64,000 bases of DNA, from the NCBI GenBank assembly GCA_965215155.1, contig CBDCCY010000002.1, positions 558,001 through 622,000 of the forward strand. The letters run 5' to 3'. Position 1 is the first letter of the stretch; each line of letters opens with the position of its first letter. The position numbers were made by a program, and so were the translations under genes. The notes below the pieces were generated by a model that worked only from the letters and a program-made list of their open reading frames with translations, made no database searches and was not told the origin of the DNA. The stretch is from JAGWAJ01 sp965215155. GTDB lineage: Bacteria > Acidobacteriota > Vicinamibacteria > Vicinamibacterales > UBA8438. Shown here piece after piece: positions 8,951 through 17,761 of this stretch.

Positions 8951-10707
8951 CGTTCACCTCCGAGCTCCGCGAGACGCCGCTCGAGCAACTCCTGCAGCGC
9001 GTCGGCCATGTCCTGGCTCTCCGGCGGCAACTGGGCGCGCATCTGATCCGCCTGCGCGAGGAACTGGCGCAACTGCTCCTCCCCCATCTGCCCCATCATG
9101 GCCCGCAACTGCTCCACCTGCTGCCGCTCCTCGTCGCTCAGGCCCGCCAGCAGCGGATCCGGCTCGGCGTCGTCGCCGCCTTCCCGGTAGTAGACGGCGA
9201 CCGCGCGCGACTCCGGCGTGAAGTACTTCTGCGCGACGCGCATGACGTCGGCCGCGGTGACGGCGTCGTAGAGCGCCGGATCCGAGTTGATGTGTTCCCA
9301 GCCTCGATTGCCCTCCCGTATCAGCAACTGCATCATCAACTGGAAGTTGCCCTGGAGGCCGCGGAAGTTGCCCGCCGCGTTCTGATTCTTGACCTTCTGG
9401 AGCTCCCGGTCCCCGACGGGCTCGGTCTTCAGCCGCTCGAGCTCCGCGTAGATCGCCTGCTCGACCTCTTCGGGCGTCCGCCCCTGCCGCGCCGTGCCGC
9501 GCAGCTCGAACATGCCCTCGAAGCTGAATCCCGCCTGGCCGCCCGACGCCCGGGTGGCGACCTCCTGCTCCTCGACGAGCGCCTTGTAGAGCCGCCCCGT
9601 GCGGCCGTTCAGGAGTTGCCCGAGGACGACCAGGGCCGGCTCGTCGACGTGGCCGTCGCGCACCGAGTGGTAGCGGATCGCCACCTGCAGGTTGGTGTCG
9701 GCATGGGCCACCATGCGCGTCTCGGCGAGCTGCGGCATCTCCCGCGTCCGGGGTTCCTGCGGCGGGCGCGCGCCGCGCTCGAGCCGGCCCAGGTAGCGCT
9801 CGGCGAGCGCGATCGCCTGGTCCGGGTCGAAGTCGCCGACGAGCGCCGCCGCGAGGTTGTTGGGCGCGTAGTAGACGTCGAAGAACGCCAGGGCCTCGTC
9901 GCGCGTGAGGCCTTCGAGGTCGCTCGGCCAGCCGATGACCGGCGTGGCGTAGGGCGAAGACTGCCAGAAGAGCGAGTTGAACTGTTCCTCGAACTTCCCT
10001 ATCGGCGTGCTGTCGATCCGCAGCCGCCGCTCCTCGTGCACGACCGACCGCTCGGCGTAGAACTCGCGGAAGACCGGGTTGGCGAGCCGGTCGCTCTCCA
10101 TCCAGAACCAGAGCTCGAGCTTGTTGGCCGGGACGTTGACGAAGTAGATCGTGAAGTCGTAGCTGGTCCCGGCGTTCATGCCCGACGCGCCCTGGCCGGT
10201 GTAGATGCGGCTGAAGTCCTCCTTGATCAGCAGATCGCTCTGCCGGGCCAGCAGCTCCTCGAACTCCGCCAGCAGCTCCTGATGCCGCGGCGTGCGCACG
10301 GCGGGGTCGTCCGCGTCCTCGATCTGCCCCAGCTCGTAGGCCCGCTCCAGCTCCATCTGGGCGCTCTGGATCGCCGCCCGCAACTCGTCGAGGCGGGCGA
10401 TGATCTGCAGGTCCTCCTCGATGTTCCGGGTGCCTATCGTCCGCGTCCCCTTGAACATCATGTGCTCGAAGAGGTGCGCCACGCCGGTGATGCCCGGCCG
10501 CTCGTAGACCGATCCGACCTTCGCGATCCAGCCCGCCGCGACGTTGGGGTCGCCGGGGCGCGGCACGAGCAGCAGGGTCAGGCCGTTGTCGAGCGTGTGC
10601 TCGATGACCTGCACGTCCTGCGCCGCGGCCGGGCCGGCGACGAGGACGGCGGCAAGCGTGAGCGCCGAGGGCAGGCGCCGCGACATCCGTGAGATCCTCT
10701 GCGACAT
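8947..10707 (-). CDS. Active M16 zinc metallopeptidase
   Basis: A 586-residue secreted peptidase with signal peptide (to about AAAQD). The zinc motif HLFEH (inverted HxxEH) is in GVAHLFEHMMFKGT, with the downstream Glu expected in the ERSVVHEERRLR region. A long insertion (residues about 95-160, Glu/Gln-rich coiled coil) separates the zinc helix from the rest. The C-terminal 60 residues are also Glu/Gln-rich (DEERQQVEQLRAMMGQMG), which is unusual for M16. The ATG at 10707 is chosen for its upstream GGTGGAG; an internal ATG lies at 10686. First gene of the operon with the inactive M16 partner and the FtsB-like gene. Confidence 0.9.
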   Translation of the reverse strand: MSQRISRMSRRLPSALTLAAVLVAGPAAAQDVQVIEHTLDNGLTLLLVPRPGDPNVAAGWIAKVGSVYERPGITGVAHLFEHMMFKGTRTIGTRNIEEDLQIIARLDELRAAIQSAQMELERAYELGQIEDADDPAVRTPRHQELLAEFEELLARQSDLLIKEDFSRIYTGQGASGMNAGTSYDFTIYFVNVPANKLELWFWMESDRLANPVFREFYAERSVVHEERRLRIDSTPIGKFEEQFNSLFWQSSPYATPVIGWPSDLEGLTRDEALAFFDVYYAPNNLAAALVGDFDPDQAIALAERYLGRLERGARPPQEPRTREMPQLAETRMVAHADTNLQVAIRYHSVRDGHVDEPALVVLGQLLNGRTGRLYKALVEEQEVATRASGGQAGFSFEGMFELRGTARQGRTPEEVEQAIYAELERLKTEPVGDRELQKVKNQNAAGNFRGLQGNFQLMMQLLIREGNRGWEHINSDPALYDAVTAADVMRVAQKYFTPESRAVAVYYREGGDDAEPDPLLAGLSDEERQQVEQLRAMMGQMGEEQLRQFLAQADQMRAQLPPESQDMADALQELLERRLAELGGER

Positions 10708-13403
10708 GGTGCAAGACTCCACCGCGTGAGTGTGGCACAGTCGCCGAGCCGACGCCAAGCTGCGGACCCTTGCCCGGCGCCGCCCGGTGCGGTATGTTGG
10801 TAGTTCTCTCCGCTCGCGGTCAGCGACCCGCGCCGAGGTAGCTCAGTTGGTAGAGCACATGACTGAAAATCATGGTGTCGCCAGTTCGATTCTGGCCCTC
10901 GGCACCACCCTTTCCCTTTCGAGCGGCCCTTGGTGAACCGAGGGCTGCTGCTGCCCGCCGGGACCTTGAACGTCCGGCCAACCACGGCCTCCGCCACCCG
11001 GCCGCCCACGGCGTCGGCCCGCGACTGGGTTCCGCGGCGTTGCGATTCGCCCGGTCTGGGCATTCGGTAGCCGACGCCCCGCTCATTGCGGACGTAGGCC
11101 GGGTTGGCCGCGTCGTCCCCCAGCTTGCGGCGCAGGCTCTTCACGATGGCCCGTACCACCCTCGGGTCGCCCGAGCCCCGATTGCGCCTCCCCCACGCCC
11201 GGCCCAGCAGCGATTCGTACGTCACGACCCGTCCGGCACTGGTCGAGAGCACGCGGAGCACCTCGAACTCGGTGACCGTCAAGGTCACGGGGCGGTCGGC
11301 CACGGTCACGCGGCGTTCCTCGTAGTGAATCGCCAGGTCCCCCAGCAGGAATGGCTCCGGCTCGACCCGACGGCGCAGCGCCGAGCGCACTCGCGCCGTC
11401 AGCTCCGACGGAGAGAACGGCTTGACGATGTAGTCGGCAGCTCCCGCATCCAGCGCCCGGACGATGGTCTCGTCCCTACCGTAGGCCGAGATGAAGATGA
11501 CCGGCAGATCCTCGAGCTCGCGCACGCCTTCCATCAACTTGATGCCGTCGGTGTCCGGCAGCACCAGGTCCATCAGGACGAGCCGGGGCTCGTACGTCCT
11601 GACGAGGCCGGGCAGCGCCTCCGGGTCGCCGGTCACGACTGGAGCATAGTCCGCCTCGACCAGGGCGTCCCGAACGTACCCCAACGAGTGCGGGTCGTCG
11701 TCGACCACGAGGATGCGCGTACGCTCCTTCCCCTTGCGGGCGCGGCGCGAGCGGCCCGGAACGGAGCCGGCGGAGTCGGCGGGTGCCTCGGCCACCGGCA
11801 GGGTGAATGTGAACCGCGTGCCGCGCCCCGCCCCGCCGCTCTCCGCCCAGATGCGGCCTCCGTGCGCCTCTACCAGCCCCTTGCATATGGCCAGGCCCAG
11901 GCCGGAGCGACCGAGCCGACCCTCGCCCCTTCCGGCAGCCGCGCTGTCGTACTTGCGGAACAGGTGCGGCAGCCGGTCCGGCGGCACGCCGCGGCCCCGG
12001 TCGGCAACCGAGACCGCCACATGCAGGCCGTCACGCACGGCGGCGATCCGGATCGGAGACGACTCGGGAGAATGCCGCGATGCGTTCGAGAAGAGGTTGC
12101 TGAGGACCTGGACGATGCGTCCCGAGTCGGCCATCACCCGCGGCAGGTCCTCCGGCAGGTCAATGTCCAGAACGTGCTCGCCGCCGCCGCCGAGGAAGGT
12201 GTTCCTGGCCTGGTCCACCACGCGGGCCACCTCCGTCGGCTCGGGCGAGACCGACAGCGTGCCCGTCTCGATGCGCCCCTGGTCCAGCAGATCGCCGATC
12301 AGCCCGAGCATCTGGTCGGCCTGCTCGTCGATGACCCGGAAGAACTGTCGCGTCTCCGCCAGATCCGGGGCCCGCGACGCGCCCAACACGGCGACTGCCG
12401 AGCCCTTGATGGAGCTCAGCCGCGTTCGCAGCTCGTGGCTCACCATCCCCAGGAACTCGGCCCGCTGGCGCTCCAGTTCCTGCAGCGGCGCCAGGTCCTG
12501 CATGGTGACCACCATCGACTCGACCGTGCCATCGGCCGAGCGGATCGGCGTCGCGTTGACCAGCGTCGTCACGCTCCGGCCGTCAGGGACGGTCAGCGTG
12601 ATCTCCTCGGCGCGCACCGTCTCGGGGCTGCTCAGTTGCCCCGCCATCGGGAACTCCGTCAGGGTGACCTCGCGCCCGTCGCCGCGGCGGCAGGTAATCA
12701 CGTCGAGCAGCTCCTCCACCGCGCCCCCCGGCATACGCAGGCGCTCGACGATCCGCCGGGCCTCCCGGTTGAACGATACGGGCCTGCCGCTCCCGCCGTC
12801 GAAGACGACGACGCCTACCGGCGAGGTTTCGACCAGAGCCTCCAGGTCGGCCCTGGCCCGCCGCTCGTCCCGGTGCGTGCGGGCGTTGGCGATGGCCGTC
12901 GCGGCCTGCGACGCGAACAGGACCAGAACCTCCTCGTCGGCGCTCGTGAACTCCGGTCCGCCCTCCTTCTCGCCGAGAAAGAAATTGCCGCCGTGCACGT
13001 CGCGGTGGCGCATAGGCGTGCACTGCATCGTCTTCGACACAATCAGCTCGGTCGAGAAGCCGAGTTCCCGGACATAGGCCAGCAGGTCGGGCACTCTCAA
13101 CGGCTCCCGCAGGTCCCGGAAGTGCGCGAACAGGCGCAGCCCGTCGGGCCACTCGACCATTGCCGCGTGCTGGCGGGGCGTCAGGCCGGCGCTGACGAGG
13201 TCTTGCGGCTCTCCGGCGTCGTCGACTGTCGCGATCAAGCCGTAGCGGGCGCCGGTCAGCGCGCGGGCGCTGTCGACGATCTCCCGCAGGACGGTCTCGA
13301 GGTCGAGGCTGGCGCTGACGCGCAGGACGGCTGCGCACAGGTTCGAGATGCGGTCCTCGAGCGTCTCGATCCGTCGGCGCAGTTCATCGGGACTCTCCTT
13401 CAC
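10578..13403 (-). CDS. One-piece histidine kinase/response regulator with DNA-binding output; frame runs past its expected end
   Basis: GTG at 13403 with AAGGAGGGG upstream. Domains in order: GAF (about 28-175), PAS (about 190-310), HisKA with H-box VSHELRTRLSSIKG (Arg where most have Pro), HATPase with VLSNLFSNASRHSP and GLGLAICKGLVEAHGG, receiver with VVDDD and the phospho-acceptor in VLMDLVLPD, and an OmpR/KdpE-type winged helix ending at RGVGYRM near 11060. It thus holds sensor, transmitter, receiver and DNA-binding output in one chain. No in-frame stop follows the winged helix: the frame goes on through the antisense of tRNA-Phe and 130 bp into the M16 gene, giving about 150 extra residues with no recognisable domain. 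A lost stop or an indel near 11000 is likely. Confidence 0.8.
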   Translation of the reverse strand: MKESPDELRRRIETLEDRISNLCAAVLRVSASLDLETVLREIVDSARALTGARYGLIATVDDAGEPQDLVSAGLTPRQHAAMVEWPDGLRLFAHFRDLREPLRVPDLLAYVRELGFSTELIVSKTMQCTPMRHRDVHGGNFFLGEKEGGPEFTSADEEVLVLFASQAATAIANARTHRDERRARADLEALVETSPVGVVVFDGGSGRPVSFNREARRIVERLRMPGGAVEELLDVITCRRGDGREVTLTEFPMAGQLSSPETVRAEEITLTVPDGRSVTTLVNATPIRSADGTVESMVVTMQDLAPLQELERQRAEFLGMVSHELRTRLSSIKGSAVAVLGASRAPDLAETRQFFRVIDEQADQMLGLIGDLLDQGRIETGTLSVSPEPTEVARVVDQARNTFLGGGGEHVLDIDLPEDLPRVMADSGRIVQVLSNLFSNASRHSPESSPIRIAAVRDGLHVAVSVADRGRGVPPDRLPHLFRKYDSAAAGRGEGRLGRSGLGLAICKGLVEAHGGRIWAESGGAGRGTRFTFTLPVAEAPADSAGSVPGRSRRARKGKERTRILVVDDDPHSLGYVRDALVEADYAPVVTGDPEALPGLVRTYEPRLVLMDLVLPDTDGIKLMEGVRELEDLPVIFISAYGRDETIVRALDAGAADYIVKPFSPSELTARVRSALRRRVEPEPFLLGDLAIHYEERRVTVADRPVTLTVTEFEVLRVLSTSAGRVVTYESLLGRAWGRRNRGSGDPRVVRAIVKSLRRKLGDDAANPAYVRNERGVGYRMPRPGESQRRGTQSRADAVGGRVAEAVVGRTFKVPAGSSSPRFTKGRSKGKGWCRGPESNWRHHDFQSCALPTELPRRGSLTASGENYQHTAPGGAGQGSAAWRRLGDCATLTRWSLAPCRRGSHGCRGACPRRSRLPPSSSPARPRRRTCRSSSTRSTTA
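10832..10907 (+). tRNA. tRNA-Phe (GAA)
   Basis: A complete cloverleaf of 76 nt with encoded CCA. Acceptor GCCGAGG pairs with CCTCGGC; D stem GCTC/GAGC; anticodon stem CATGA/TCATG around loop CTGAAAA with anticodon GAA; T stem GCCAG/CTGGC with loop TTCGATT. It is on the opposite strand from the kinase and M16 genes that flank it. Confidence 0.97.
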
Positions 13404-13520
13404 TATCCCCTCCTTGCCGGACGTGGCGCGCGCCTTCCCGCCGCGAGTTGCCACATATTCACATAAAGATCGCCATGCCGTCTCTCGCCGTCGCCCACAA
13501 ATCACACGCCTCTGAGATGC

Positions 13521-14682
13521 TAGTGTCCAACGCCTGAAGTTCTTGACCAGTAGAATCGGCTCGTGGTACGGTCGGCCCGGAAGCGAGGAGGGCCGTGCCG
13601 AACCATTACACACGAGAGGTCCCGGAGGTCTCGGACGCACAGCGCGAGGAACTGGAGGGTTGGCTGCGCCGGCGCAATACCGCGCAGGCTCTGGCCCTGA
13701 GGGCACGCATCGTGCTGCAGAGCGCCGCGGGACGGAGCGACCAGGTCGTGGCGCAGGCTCTGGGCACGACGCGGGCCACGGTCGGCAAGTGGCGGCGGCG
13801 GTTCCTGCGCAACGGCTGCGACGGCTTGCTGGACGAACCACGGCCGGGCGCGCCGCGCCGGGTGTCGGACGAGGACGTCGAACGGGTCGTGGTCCGGACG
13901 CTGGAGACGACCCCACGGGGGGCGACGCATTGGAGCCGGGAGTCGATGGCCCGAGCCTGCGGGCTGAGCGCTTCGACCGTCGGCCGCGTGTGGCGCGCGT
14001 TCGCGCTCAAGCCCCATCGCAGCGAGACCTTCAAGCTGTCGCGAGACCCGTTGTTCATCGAGAAAGTGCGCGATATCGTGGGGCTGTACCTGCATCCGCC
14101 GGAGCGAGCGGTGGTGCTGTGTGTGGATGAGAAGTCGCAGATCCAGGCGTTGAACCGTACCCAGCCGGTGTTGCCGATGCGTCCGGGAGCACCGGAGCAG
14201 CGGACACACGACTATCGACGGCACGGCACGACCTCGTTGTTCGCGGCCCTGAACACCGCCACCGGCGAGGTGATCGGCAGGTGCTTTCGGAAGCACCGCT
14301 CGGTGGAGTTCAAGCGCTTCCTCGCCGTGATCGACAAGGCGGTGCCGCCCGACCTCGACATCCACCTGGTGCTGGACAACTACGGCACGCACAAGACGGC
14401 GATGATCCACGACTGGCTGGCACGGCGTCCTCGGTATCACCTGCACTTCACGCCCACGAGCGCATCGTGGCTCAACCAGGTAGAGCGTTGGTTCGCCGAG
14501 ATCACCCGGCAGCAGATCCGGCGTGGAACCCATCGCAGCACCCAAGCACTCGAGGCGGCGATCAAGGAGTACCTGGCGGTCTACAACGAAGACCCCAAGC
14601 CCTTCGTCTGGACGAAGACCGCCGAGCAGATCCTGGAATCCCTGAAGCGTTACTGCTCACGTATTTCTGACGGTGCACACTA
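13521..14682 (+). mobile_element. IS630-family insertion sequence, copy 1 (intact)
   Basis: 1162 bp counting the duplicated TA at each end (13521-13522 and 14681-14682), as expected for IS630 insertion at TA. The ends form imperfect inverted repeats: left GTGTCCAACGCCTGA, right (reverse complement) GTGTGCACCGTCAGA. A near-identical copy in the opposite orientation lies at 33260-34419. One substitution is visible at the left end, and a 2-bp deletion distinguishes copy 2. Confidence 0.92.
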
Positions 14683-14683
14683 G
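13595..14683 (+). CDS. IS630 transposase
   Basis: A 362-residue DDE transposase. The N-terminal half is two helix-turn-helix units (DQVVAQALGTTRATVGKWRRR and LSASTVGRVWRAF). The catalytic half shows VLCVDEKSQIQAL (first Asp), HLVLDNYGTHK (second Asp) and SASWLNQVERWFAEI (Glu), the IS630 pattern. The final codon TAG is made of the duplicated target TA plus the next host base G, so the stop depends on the insertion site. The ATG at 13595 is in-frame and near the left end. Confidence 0.95.
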   Translation: MPNHYTREVPEVSDAQREELEGWLRRRNTAQALALRARIVLQSAAGRSDQVVAQALGTTRATVGKWRRRFLRNGCDGLLDEPRPGAPRRVSDEDVERVVVRTLETTPRGATHWSRESMARACGLSASTVGRVWRAFALKPHRSETFKLSRDPLFIEKVRDIVGLYLHPPERAVVLCVDEKSQIQALNRTQPVLPMRPGAPEQRTHDYRRHGTTSLFAALNTATGEVIGRCFRKHRSVEFKRFLAVIDKAVPPDLDIHLVLDNYGTHKTAMIHDWLARRPRYHLHFTPTSASWLNQVERWFAEITRQQIRRGTHRSTQALEAAIKEYLAVYNEDPKPFVWTKTAEQILESLKRYCSRISDGAH

Positions 14684-14946
14684 CAGGCCGTGGACGAAGG
14701 TCTTCCCGGCAGCAGGAGCGGCAGCCGTTGATGGAGCGCCGTAGCCCCTGTCCCCGGCGGATTCGGCGATCGACGCCTCAGGAGCGCGAATCGGATCGCG
14801 ATCGGAGGCTCCAGAAGCGGCTCAGGGCGAGTTCGGCGGGCTTGCGGCTCGGTGGAATGAACCGGACACCGTCGGACACGTACCGGTAGCAGCGGGAGTC
14901 CCTGTTGCCCTCCCAGCCCGGGACCGGCAGTCGCAGCCTGCCGGAC
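14684..14946. other. Unassigned stretch between IS630 copy 1 and the cyclase gene
   Basis: 263 bp. On the minus strand an open stretch out of frame with the cyclase stop encodes a plausible C-terminal piece (VPGWEGNRDSRCYRYV, then VRFIPPSRKPAELA), ending near 14778. I do not recognise it and it has no start codon. It may be the remnant of a further operon gene cut by the IS630 insertion. Confidence 0.3.
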
Positions 14947-16886
14947 TCACCGGGAGCCGGGCGCCAGCGACGTGAAGGCCCCCAGCGCGAAGACCCAGGG
15001 ATAGAGCGCCTCGGAGTACCAGAGCTTCGCGAAGTACAGCCCGATGGGCTTCGGGGCGATCCGCCGCCCGCCGTCGGTGGCGTCGATCAACCAACGCACA
15101 CCGCCGGTGACGGCCGCGCCGAGACCGGGAACGGCGGCGGCACGCGGGAGGCGCCGGAGGGTCTCCAGCGCCGAGACCGCGACCGCCGTCTCCTCGATGG
15201 ACGGCGGCACGCCGAGCGCGCCACCCCAGCCCCCGTCGGTTCCCTGCGCGCCGACCAGCCAGCGGGCGGCGCGGACCTCGGTCGCGAGCGCCGCTTGGGC
15301 GTCGGGCAGGGCGGCGAGCCCCTCCAGCACCCGCGCCGTCCCGTAGACCGGATTGGCGTCGTCCGGGGCGCTCTGGTTGCCGAACCAGAGCGGAATCCAG
15401 GACCCGTCCGGCCGCTGCGCCCGCTCCAGGAACCGGATGGCCCGCCGCATGGCGCGCTCGGTGCGCAGCCGCAGAGCGGCCGGCAATGCCCCCCGCCACG
15501 CGCTCCAGGCCCGTAGCGTGTGCGCGGTCAGGTCGGGGCTGCTGCGGTCGAACGGCAGCGCTCCCCAACCGCGGCAGAAGGTCGGGATGCCGCCGTCCGC
15601 GTTCTGCAGATCGAGGAGCCAGCCGATCCCGGCGCAGGCGGCCCGGCGGTGCTCCGCAGCGTCGGCGTCGAGCGCGTGGAGCGCGAGCAGCGCCCCCGGC
15701 GTGTCGTCGGCGTCCGGCACTCCCCCCGGCAGGTCGGTCCAGGCCCAGCCACCGGGGGCGGCGTCGGTGTAGACGTGTCGTTCCCGGTACTGCTGATCGA
15801 GCAGCCAGCGGCTGAGTGCTTCGATTCCCCGGGGGCCGAGCCGAGCCCGCCAGTCCGGGCGACGAGACAACGCGTTGACGCTGAGCGTCGTAACCCAGGT
15901 GGCCAGGTTCGTATCGATGGGCCAGCTTCCGTCGGCGCGCGCCGAGCGCTCCAGGAACGCCACGCCGCGATCCACCACCGGATGGGCCGCTTCTCCGGCC
16001 GCCACGAGACTCATGACGACGAAGCTCGTGAGCGGCGTCGCCTCCAGGAAGCCTCCTCCCCGCGGCTGGATCGCCTCCAGCCGGCGCAGGGTCCGGCGGC
16101 GCGCCGCCCGGCGCACGAGGCGCGCCAGCGGGTTGCGCGTGGGGCGCTGCCGGTGACGCGCCTGCCCGATGGCGATCAGGGCCGGGAGGGCGTAGCTGAC
16201 GACCGGAAGCCGCAACCAGCGGTAGAAGGCCGGCGGCACCGCGGCCAGCTCGTACGGGAGCTGCGGCACATGTCGCCATCCGCTGCCGATCCTGCCGCTC
16301 TCGTCCCGCGGCGCACGCCCCCCCCCCCTGCGTACCCTCGCAGCAACCCGGCCAGCGCGAGCACGGTGAGGATCGGGACCGAGAACGTGCGGTCCTTGCC
16401 GTAGCGCCGGCTGATCGTGCGCGCGAGCGGTTGCGGCTCCAGGCTGCCGGCGTCGCGCAGCATACGGTTGCGGACACGCTCGAGCGCCGCGCGGTGTGCA
16501 GCGTCGCCGTTGCCGGCGATGGTCAGCGCGGCCCAGACCAGGGCGGTCGTGCTGACGTTGCTCGGACTGTCGGTCGTATCGCCCCAGCCGCCATCCGCGC
16601 CCTGCGTCGCGACCAGCCACGCGAGGCCGTTGCGGACCAGCTCTTCGAGCGCCCGGCGGGGCCGGTCGCGGCCGACCAGTGCGAGCGCGATCGCGGCCGT
16701 GGCGGTCGCCAGCGCGGACGACGACAGCTCCCCGGTCCAGTGGCCGTCCGGCGTGCGGGCCCCGAGCGACCTCGCGATCAATCGCTCGAGCGTGTCGCGG
16801 CACTCCGCGGGCCGGACCGTCGCCGGGGGGTCCGTCGCGGGAGGAACGCTCGCCGCCGACGCCGGCGGATCCGGATTTCCGCTCAC
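14947..16886 (-). pseudogene. Squalene-hopene-cyclase-like class II terpene cyclase, frameshifted at a G11 tract
   Basis: Two frames together give a class II triterpene-cyclase-like protein of about 646 residues. The first (from the GTG at 16886) carries CRDTLERLIARSLGA, the QW-like TQGADGGWGDT and RTFSVPILTVLALAGLLRGYAGG. The second carries HVPQLPYELAAVPPAFYRWL, PVVSYALPALIAIGQ, the catalytic-type motif DADDT (class II DxDD), more QW repeats (QNADGGIPTFCRGWG, QGTDGGWGG) and GLYFAKLWYSEALYPW. The switch lies at eleven C's at 16318-16328 (G11 on the coding strand). One more G would restore one frame. Slippage, a true mutation and a sequencing error all fit. The GTG overlaps the upstream stop as GTGA, so the gene ends the operon. 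Confidence 0.82.
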
Positions 16887-17761
16887 AGGCTCAGGTGCCC
16901 CAGCGCGAGCAGGGCATAGAAGGTGTACTCGCAGTCCTGCACGTCGTCGCCCCAGTTGCCGTAGAAGCCCCCGGTGTTGGTCCAGAGACTGTCGACGAAG
17001 TCGAGGCAGGACTCCTTGAGCGGCTCGAGCGGCGTGTGCGCGCCGGCGAGCGCGTGGAGCGCGGTGGCGGTGGAGAGCAGGTCGGGGATGGGCGTCGCCG
17101 CCGACGCACAGAACCCGCCCCCCGGCAGGTGACGAGCACGGAGCCACGCGACGGCCCGCGGATCGGCGGGACGGGCAAGGCGCCGCTGGACGGTCAACGC
17201 GGCCGCGGTCGGGGGCGTCAGGCCGTCCGCCGAGCCCGGCCGATTGCCGTAGCCGCCGTCCGCCGCGCGCAGCGCGGCCAGGGAATCGGCAAGCCGATCG
17301 GGCTCGGCGAGCGGGACGCCCAGGTCCTCGTAGGCCCCGAGGGCCAGGAAGGAACCGTACGCGGTCCCGTGTTCCGACCCGCCGGTCGGGCTGTAGCCGC
17401 CGTCCGGCGTGCGATAGGCCTCGAGCCGTTCGACGAGCGCGCCCGCCGGCGCCTCGCCCGCGGCACCGATGTCGGCCCAGCAGCGGGCGAGGCACGCGGT
17501 GTGCACGAAGTCGAGCTCGGCCGGGTCGTCGTGGCGCTCCAGGTAGCGCCGCACCCCTGCGGACGGCAAGGTGCGCCGCAGTGCCGTCAGCGCCTCGAGT
17601 CCGAAGACGGTGTAGTAGAGGTCGCTCGCGCCGCCGCGATCCTGGAAGCCGCCGTCCGGATTCAGCCGTGCCGCAAGGAACTCCGCCGTCAGGTCCGCCG
17701 CGTCACCGAGCAGCGTCGGCGACAGCCTGGCCACCTGCAGCATTTCGAGCCTCAAACTCAC
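16883..17761 (-). CDS. Prenyltransferase beta-subunit-like (PFTB/squalene repeat) protein
   Basis: A 292-residue alpha/alpha-barrel protein made of repeats with the GG-turn signature: LNPDGGFQDRGG, YRTPDGGYSPTGG, RAADGGYGNRPG, LPGGGFCAS and TNTGGFYGNW. The ending DVQDCEYTFYALLALGHLSL resembles the zinc-binding end of protein prenyltransferase beta subunits. There is no alpha subunit nearby and no DxDD motif, so a prenyl-binding or accessory role to the neighbouring cyclase is inferred. The ATG at 17761 overlaps the DUF116-synthase gene by 59 bp; the in-frame ATG at 17743 would cut this to 41 bp. Its stop overlaps the cyclase start. Confidence 0.75.
   Translation of the reverse strand: MSLRLEMLQVARLSPTLLGDAADLTAEFLAARLNPDGGFQDRGGASDLYYTVFGLEALTALRRTLPSAGVRRYLERHDDPAELDFVHTACLARCWADIGAAGEAPAGALVERLEAYRTPDGGYSPTGGSEHGTAYGSFLALGAYEDLGVPLAEPDRLADSLAALRAADGGYGNRPGSADGLTPPTAAALTVQRRLARPADPRAVAWLRARHLPGGGFCASAATPIPDLLSTATALHALAGAHTPLEPLKESCLDFVDSLWTNTGGFYGNWGDDVQDCEYTFYALLALGHLSL

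Noticed and set aside
10832..10907. Protein-like reading frame on the strand opposite tRNA-Phe
   Set aside because: The antisense of tRNA-Phe is well known to give a recurring false protein phrase. I treat it only as part of an overrun of the kinase frame.
14822..14944. A 41-codon ORF overlapping the cyclase stop (GTGA)
   Set aside because: The overlap looks like coupling, but the translated sequence is Ser/Arg/Pro/Ala-rich with no protein-like pattern; another frame looks more natural there.
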